Assembly: GCA_936440205.1 (NCBI GenBank)
Contig: OW387135.1
Coordinates: 33,768,792-33,832,791 of the forward strand
Source: Lepidonotus clava
Lineage: Eukaryota; Annelida; Polychaeta; Phyllodocida; Polynoidae
Reading direction: 5' to 3'
DNA: 64,000 nt
The notes under the pieces were generated by a model that had not been told where the DNA came from, ran no database searches, and worked only from the letters and a program-made list of their open reading frames with translations. Positions 47,501-56,500 of this stretch are shown piece after piece. Position 1 is the stretch's first letter. Every line of letters starts with the position of its first letter. The position numbers and the translations under genes are program-made.

Positions 47501-50500
47501 TCCAGATGTCAATGCTGGTGCTGGTGTCATTGTACTCAGATATGTGACGGCCGGTGTTGTATTCCTCGGTGCGGTTGGAGATGCACCTATTGTACTGAAA
47601 TCTGTCGTAGCTAGCGGTATTACTGCCGATGAGGAAGCGGAAGAGACTAATGAAGGCATGAGGGTGGTATTCATTGTAATCAAACAGGGTAAACGCGCTG
47701 TTGAATGGGGCAGATTTATGTTTCTCTTTTCATTAGGGACCTCACATTTATCTGATTTGGGAGAAAGTTTCTTATTCAGAATTAGGCAGCTCAAAATGAT
47801 ACTCGATATGAAAGTGATACTCGGTAGAATAGTCTAATCCTTTAACACTTTACATTGGATTCCCTTTTCATCTTAAACTTGGTAGTATTGGATAAAACTT
47901 AACATAACGACATACGTAATTTCCCTTATCCCTATCTAATTCTTCCCAGGCTTAAGAATAGACACACGCAGACCAATCTGCTTTACAGCTGCTTTTTTTT
48001 GGTGAAACTTCTATTGCCTGCCTGCGCCATGTAATTTCTTATTTCCGTATAATATCTCCTTACCAGTCTCATAGCAGTTTAAACGAGTTATAGCTTTGCA
48101 TTGTCCAATCATCATTTCCAAGGAACAGTTCTGAAGAGCCGACGCCGTTTCACACATGAGGAGGAAGGTGTCAGTTGTCGCAGATAACTTACTGTACAAT
48201 GGCCTATCAGGAGAGCCATTTTCTATGGTTTCAAAATGACTGAAAGATTGACGTCATGATGTATCAGGACCTTCTGACGCTTTCATATTACCCATGCAGG
48301 AACATAGCGCCTTGATCCAACCGGCCATATACACAAGACATCGCATATAATATAAGTTATATTTTTATATATTACTTAGACTATTTTTGTCCCCGTTGCT
48401 TGTTTACATAGTTATTTGCAGTAAATACCATAACACCCCTAATCGAACCGGCCACATATACACGAAATTGTGTATGCGAAATTGTTTATACAATGGACAG
48501 CGTATATATATACACGTCGTCGCCTAAATAATTACAAGAGAAACAATGTACGCGACAAGCTACAAATTCGCATTTTATGTACTACTCATGTAATCAGCCT
48601 GAGTCATAAATTCTCCCGACCACGGATAGCTGATCTACAGTGTTCCATGCACCTGCAGGTTGATTTTGAGCAATTATGAATTGTAACGGAGGAAAAACTT
48701 CAAAAACTATATGGATAAAACCTATAAAACCGATACAAATAACGAATGGAAATATAGCTGATACTGATCTCGATTATATTCTCTACAATATATAACATGA
48801 TTAATGAAACATTCTATACTTAAGCCTTAAGCCTAGTCTACAGGTAAAGGACAGGAAATATGCTATCCATGGTAGGGAGAATTGTCGCATATGCCAAATC
48901 ATTTATATACTAGGTAGGGTGTATGAATTCATGACAAGCTACAAATACCCATTTTGGTGTGCTACTTATAACATGTTGCACACACGGTGGACCATATGCA
49001 AACAATGCGACCATCTCTAAATTCTCATTTCCATATACTACTAACACATGGCATAAGTAGTTGAGCCTATTTAGGCGACGTCGCGCTTAACGTCGCACTT
49101 AAAGGCAGAGCCCTTGGCGGGCGAAAACGACGTTTAAGGGCAATTGGCTTTGCATACCTGCACAAAACGTCGTTGTTCTCCTTCCCATATAGAAAGTTAT
49201 AGCATATATAGTAGTAGGTCCCACCAATGTAGATCTGAAGATGAAATTCTTGATCCAACCTATATTTCAAATTACTACCTAGAAATTAGATTGAAAATAT
49301 AGTAACTAGTGTTAGTAATAATGGATAGTTATTTAATAAATATTTCCAAAGAAAATGATTGAAGCCAGAAGATTGTGAATATACATACAGTAAAGGAAAC
49401 ACACATTGACATAGCAGTAAAATTATGTATCATTATCATTTTCATGATAAGGTTCCTAAACACTGCGTGGAGTTTTTACTTTTATCAGTATGTGGCATCA
49501 AAAGATCGCACGTGAATTTCGTTTCGAATGATCACATCGGTTTTCAACAATAATTTGCGGATTTTCAGTTGTAAATGACTATACCCTACTCTTAAAGATA
49601 TTTAAACTTGATGATGATTCGCTGTCGCTTACGTACCATATATTTGAAAACGTTTAGAAATGACACGTATAGGTCCATAACACTGAATTGTAATCATACA
49701 CATTGCGACACGGATTCAGTAGTATGAAGGTTCAGAACCAATGATATAGGCCCTATTGCATCTTTCGTCTAACAAATTGTATTAAATTGGTTCCGCATAA
49801 TGATGATTTCTCGAAGTAAAAGCACAGTTGTATCACGCGTTCTGAGTTACGACTATTGATAATCTTTTCTCAGACCACAGGCCTTTAAAACAGAATGAAG
49901 GATAGTTACCGTTATAACAATGGACGCCAATAGGAGAACACTGCCGGAAAGTCAGCCCTGTTCTCACTGTATCGGGCACACAGTCCTCAATATGTGACTC
50001 GTTGCCCATGCAGGTCAAGTCGAAACCGACTATCTGATCAGTACTCTCCGGACTCATTTCGTTGTAGCCGACACCTTTCTCATAGCCTAACATGCGACAT
50101 ATCACGCTGGCCTCATTTTGCGATATGGGGCCTTGCAATCCACAAGCATGGACAATGTTGTTACCGAAGCGGATGGTCAGGGGCCCATAACTTGAGGATT
50201 GTCCCGTTGATATTTGCTTCAGATTCATTGGAATGTTCTCTTCAAATAAGTAAGATGGTGTTAGGAAAAAATACAAATTGAATTAGGGAGGTTAAGCAAC
50301 CATGTCCATGATGTGTCACATGACATGAACGTAACGTTTCATGTTTCCCATCCATCATCATATATGTATAACATGTTTTATCATGAGTTTGAAATTAAGG
50401 ACTGGTTATATTTAGATATCAATTCAGTTCCCGGAAATAAGTTATTTATACACAAACTAAAAGGCTCAAAGCATAGAGATACGTTGAGGTATCGAGATGT

Positions 50501-53500
50501 TTCGGTCTTGCTTTACCTCCCTAATAATACGGAGTTTCAGGTACTCCATATCATGACGTACTATATGGACGTAACACATATTTAATGTGGCTCTTATAAT
50601 GTAGGCTCCTATTTCAAAAGCATATTATGAATTTATACTTCCGTGCCTCTATCTTATGTGACCTTTTAATTGTGATTACCAAGTATTGGATAGTAAGCCT
50701 TAAACATGGTAGGGTTGATTAGCGATATGTTGACGTATATAGATGCATTATGATATCTGAAACTCTCTAATACCAAATTTAAGCGTAGACAATTGTAACA
50801 TCAAAATTTAATTGGTTACCAACTTATGCTCATGTACTATCCATTGCAAAGAAACGCAATAACCAAAAGGGGGTATGGTTACTACTGGAAAGTACAGCCC
50901 TTCAGAGTATGTCTTCTACATGCACTTTGTCCGACACATCGCTGGAGAGTGAACTAGACATGCTATATGATTCGGTTAAGGAACTGACTAATAAATTATC
51001 GGATTAAGACTTTAAATATTAAATAGGGTTATCTATATTGTGACGATTGATATAGGGAGTTTCCTATTACGAATATTGAGCGGAACTCACATCACACATC
51101 GTAGACAGTTATTTTGGGTCCTATATGTGAACCCCAGACCGATTTATTTGTTCCGGTGTGTGATGACTGTACACAGTCCTGCTGAACTTACCTTTATCAG
51201 CACCTCTATAGTATTTCTTAACTCAAGATCAGCTTACCTGATGGACACACTACAGTTAAAGTGTAATTTGAGGCACACATGACTGGATCACAATCAGTCA
51301 AATACTCCTCTCCTCCTGTACAGAAAAGGGCTGGTGTTAACGTGTCTGGAGGTGCAGAGCTGTTATAGAATATAGGTAATCCATACTGGTAACCCATCTG
51401 AGTACATATCAGGTTGGAAGTGGACAATATGTACTGTGAATCCGCCTCCCTGTACGCATTTGGATCAATGCATGTCCCAAAGGGAACTGTAGACAAACTC
51501 GATTGCAATCTGAACGTGTTCATCTCTTCTTCGACTAGTTTTATCGAGACTGGAAATTAAAACAAATATGTATTAAATCTTTTAACTAGGTGACGAAATG
51601 ACAGTCCGCATAATGCATTTGAGTATAATTATATTATCTAGATTTAATTAATTAATTCTGGGGCCGTTAATGTCTGTACTTTTACGTTATAGAAAAACCA
51701 TTGATTTCTTCAAAGGAATAGTTCAATTAATTCAGTTCAGTTCGATAAGATGACCATTCAGTGCCATGTTCTGAGTACATCCAAACAACCTCATATTATA
51801 TGTTTTGATATTAAAAGCACTAATGGCAAGAGTATAATGAGCTTCAATTATAATTCATAATGAGAGGACGTGCTCTGCGAAAAGCAGAATTTTTCTCCGG
51901 GTAAATAAGTTAGCTTTTTGCAGAATGCATCATATCGCAATGGATAAATCCTTTGCTACATTAATGAAAGATGAAACGCGGTCATGTTGGATGCAGGTTT
52001 TACCTGAAATCGGAGAACATTCGACACAGAGGAGCCACTTGGTTTCACAAACGCCACGTCCAAATGTGTGCCGCTTGCACATACCAATATGAGACTCGGC
52101 ACCGGAACAATTGAACTAGAAACAAGAAAATAACTTTTATTCAAAGATAATGGAAGCGATAATAATGTCGACGTATAGAGAAATGTGTCAGGGCTGCTAC
52201 AAATCCTTGGGGTGGGCAAAGTCTTGCCCACGTCGCATAAGATAGTGTCTAAGTCGCAACTATATGAATATCACTGAAGGAGTAATTCAATATATTCACC
52301 CAATTTATCCAGACGTGTTGAGTAAGTACCAATTCCTCCAAACATACAGCGTCACGTTGTAATCCAAATTGCCTGTCAAAGCAACAGAAAGACTTTACCA
52401 TTTCTTATGAACGTATAACAAAAGCATGTAAAATGGGGGTATAGATAGGGGGGGGGGTCCCATGTCACGTGTCACGTGTCTAATTTAAAAAAAGGCCCAT
52501 GTCGCCAGTTGTTATATCTCAGTTTAGAGCCATGTCCCATGTCAAATTTAAGAATTGACCCTGTCGCATGTCATTTCCTTTTTAAAGCTCCTGTCCCATG
52601 TCAAATTTAACAAAAGGGCCATGTCATTCGGCCCTTAGTTGCCATGTCACCTGTCGATTTTAAGAAACAGCCATGTCGCCAACAATACTCCTGATGAGAA
52701 TCTGTATTCGAAACCACAAATATACTGTATGCAAATAGAAAAAACTATGACAAATTCATAAGATCTCATAACACTGAGAGTTCACCAACTGTGAACAAAC
52801 ACCTGCTTGGCAACCACCACAGGGAACCAATCAGTGAAGCCATACCTTGGATACACACAATAAACATGGTCACATGACAATGCTACAAGGCAAAAGGAGG
52901 GAAATTCAACCTCCTTCCAGGGCATTTGTGGACGAATAGCCAAGCCACGTTGAGAGATCCTCTCACCCACAAGAAACAGCCATGTCGCCCTGTCGAATTT
53001 CAGAAATCCCCATGTCACTCTGTCGATTTTAGGCATCCAACGCCATTGTAATATGAATTTTTAATTGGAAATTAGCTTTTCTGTTGTCCGAATGTGTGGC
53101 CAGAAATTTGATAAAGTGCACTTAAGTCCAGTGCAAAAGAATTATTATATTATTTAGAAATTCATGTTAATTGGCATAAACTGTCAGATACTAGCAAGAG
53201 TGCATTGTAAACCAAGTAACGCTAGTGTGTGAGCTAGGCGCCGAGCGGCGCCACTGTCCTGTGGCCTAGGTATAGTGTATAAGGTTGTCGTAGATGATGG
53301 CGCCCCCATGCGGGGACGGTTGTAACTGAGTTAGTTCGCTCCTACACAGGTACGCACATGTACGAAAGGGACATTAGTACAATAAGAAAGACTGTTAGGG
53401 AACATTATGATCTCGGTGTATGAAATGCCCATCTTAAGAGAACACCATGGGATTAAGGGCCTTATCATCTGGGAGAGCTTTTATGTAGAATTAGAATTAG

Positions 53501-56500
53501 AATTAGTTTAATGTAAGTAAGAATGAGAAGTATGAAAGGTAGAGAGAAACACTAGTATAGGTGTTAGGATATATGTGTATAGGGCCAAGCCTGTGGCTGG
53601 CGCTATATAAGCAGTATGAGACTTAGGATAGATGAGCAGACCAATATAGACTCAATCAGAACACATGGGAGCAATAGTCTTACAAACAGATTATCACGGG
53701 TAGTGCCGAGACAGTAGTAACCGCTACAACAAGGTGATAGTAAGGATCAGGACAGCTTAAGCTTAGCCTTACTGACAGAGTACTGGAAGTGACGGAGACT
53801 CTACCGATGGTCTCCGGCACTGGTAGACGGGAGGTAACTCTCCCAACAGTCGATGAGTGTATAGACCTCGAAAGGGGAAGCTTAACCATAGCTACACCTG
53901 GTTGTAACGTTACTGATGTGGTTAGCATTGTGAGATGGATGCCATGTACTGTATGGACTATGTACTTGTATCTTCAGACTGTCTACATGGATATAATAAG
54001 ATTACCTCTTGCCAAATGTGTGTTCTTTGTATAGGAATGAGCCCCTTTACTTAGAATCTCTACCACTGAAGAAGAGACGAACATTCGAAATAAGACCTAA
54101 TTGGATTAAGAACGAAAGCTAGCTAATGCGATGAACAATAACGAAGAACTCCCCTAATTTAAATAGTAATCGTCTTTATTTGTACATCTCCAAGTAGCAA
54201 GAAAGTGAATATCATGCAGTCTAACGAACCATTGAGCATATCTCCATAAGATACAAACAAAATAAGAACTATATCAGCGAAACATCATTGGAATCAACTA
54301 AAGATAAATAACACCAGTCTAGCTCAAAAGGTTGCTTTAATGACATCAATTTTAATAGTCGTGTCAGTGAAGTGCCATCATTCCTTCCCAGTAACCTAAC
54401 TGTAACAATTAAATGTGCATAGAAAAGGTGTTCCCCTCTACCATTCCAGTTATTCGACCCACGGCAAAAAAGGACTCATCGTAAACTAATGCTCTGGGCA
54501 AGCTGTACATACCTACATATGACCTTGGCCGCATTGTAGTTCATATCCTTGTCATTACTGGCACATATGGCACCCCAGCGATCATGAATGAATATTTCAG
54601 GCCTTCCCTTTTGCAGTCCAGTAGTCCCAGACAGCCTGATGGTCTGGCCATCTACAAAACAGTAGTCTGCGATTTTATAACAAGTGGAATGGGACGTTGC
54701 AGTAAAACTAACGAGTTACTCTTTGAAAACATTATGCTTTCCTTCTGGAAATAAGCCATGGGTTCCCATAAAACTCGTTAGGTTTTAATATTATCTCATC
54801 TATTGTCTCTGTCCGTTCAACCATCTTCGAAAAATGATCAAAATAATTCACTTATGACGTTCACATGGAAATAATTGCAGACTATCCAAACTTAAGTCCA
54901 TACACGATCGAACAACCAAAACGTTTGAACCTACCCAAGAGGGTGTCACACTCCAACGCCAAGTGGTCTTCTTGTGTACAGCTGTGGCTTGCTGAACCCA
55001 GTGGGTAGGCCTGACATTCGGACAGACTGAGGGCCCCTGTCGGACAACTCACCTCCCCCAGGGCCACCACGGCACTCCCACCAGAACTGTCTTGAGAAGC
55101 AATGGGTGAAAAACTGATGCCAGAAGAAAATCCCAGCTGTCGGCAGAAGGGGACAGCCACGTTTTGGTCCATGTCCTGATTGGAACACACTCTCCCCCAG
55201 GCACCGTTGTGAAATACTTCTACAAATCCCCGACTTGAGCTGACCTGGAGGTTGTTCTCAGTACTGACCAACTGGACGCTGGCATTGGCGACTTTTGGGC
55301 GGAAAGAAGGATGGTATTATTTGTTAAAACAGTTACGCATACCAACACTCTTATATCATATATATATTTGTTGTCAGGCAGCAGTTCCACTTTAAGTCAT
55401 TATGTCAAATTTAAGAGTGTACTAGAAATTAAATTTCGCCTAACCAAAAGAGCTAACATCTTTGCTCTTTACTGTTGTCACATATGAGGTGCACTTCTTT
55501 ACTGTTGTCACATATGAGGTGCATAAAAATGGGAAGAGCCTGGTTTCCCTTAACGGCCCCCAACCTAACCCTGGACCTGCCCTTGCACATTTATGCTGCA
55601 GAAAAGACGTTAAAATTGCTGATGTTGCATTTCTCTGTGTGGTATAGGCTTTTATGTATATATTGATCAGTAGAGAAAGAAAGACTCTCTAAATATAGAC
55701 TAATATGAACCTTTCTATTGAAAGGCCGAAAGGCCCCTTTAAGGCCATTTATAGTATTGTCTTTATTATGAATCGTTATAAACGAATAGTATAGTGCCAA
55801 TCAACTCTCTCACTTTCAACTTATCAATTATGAACTCAACAATTCGCTCTTGATTATAATCAAGGGAAATTACTTCATTCAAGGTGTCTACTTAACAAAT
55901 GGTACTACTATCTTATAAGCAAGTGTTAGAGGTTAATTGCTTAGAGTTATAGAAAGCATTGAAGGTAGTTTTTCCTTTTCCCTAAGGATTTTGGAAATCC
56001 TTGGATTTTGGTTGTCATGGTAATCAAGTTGCCAATTTGAGCAGATATTTGCTCCTTTTGTTTTGCATATTCTTGCATACTTATTGTTTTGCTGATATAC
56101 CTTACAAAATGAACTGAACTGTAAGCACCGGTAAGCATACATCTTATTCAAGTCAAATAATCAAATGGAAATCATGGAAATCTGTCAAATATGCCTGAAG
56201 TCATTGTTCATAGGCATTCCCCACTATATTTCTATTCATTTGTCTCACGGTTTAATCTCCCAATATGTCATAATACCTTCAAATAATTAAATTTGTTTAA
56301 TTATAATGAATATATGAATGATCTCATAGAATGAGAAACATTGCAATAATAAAATAGTTTAACTTGTGGCGACTTTTCACTGTTGAAGCAATCTAGAAGA
56401 CATTTTGAAATTAAAAGAAGGAATTTCAAGGTTCCAGGGGATTTCCTAAGGAGTCCCTGTTAATATTTTTAGATTTTTAGATTTTCTTTCCTTTTTTTTG

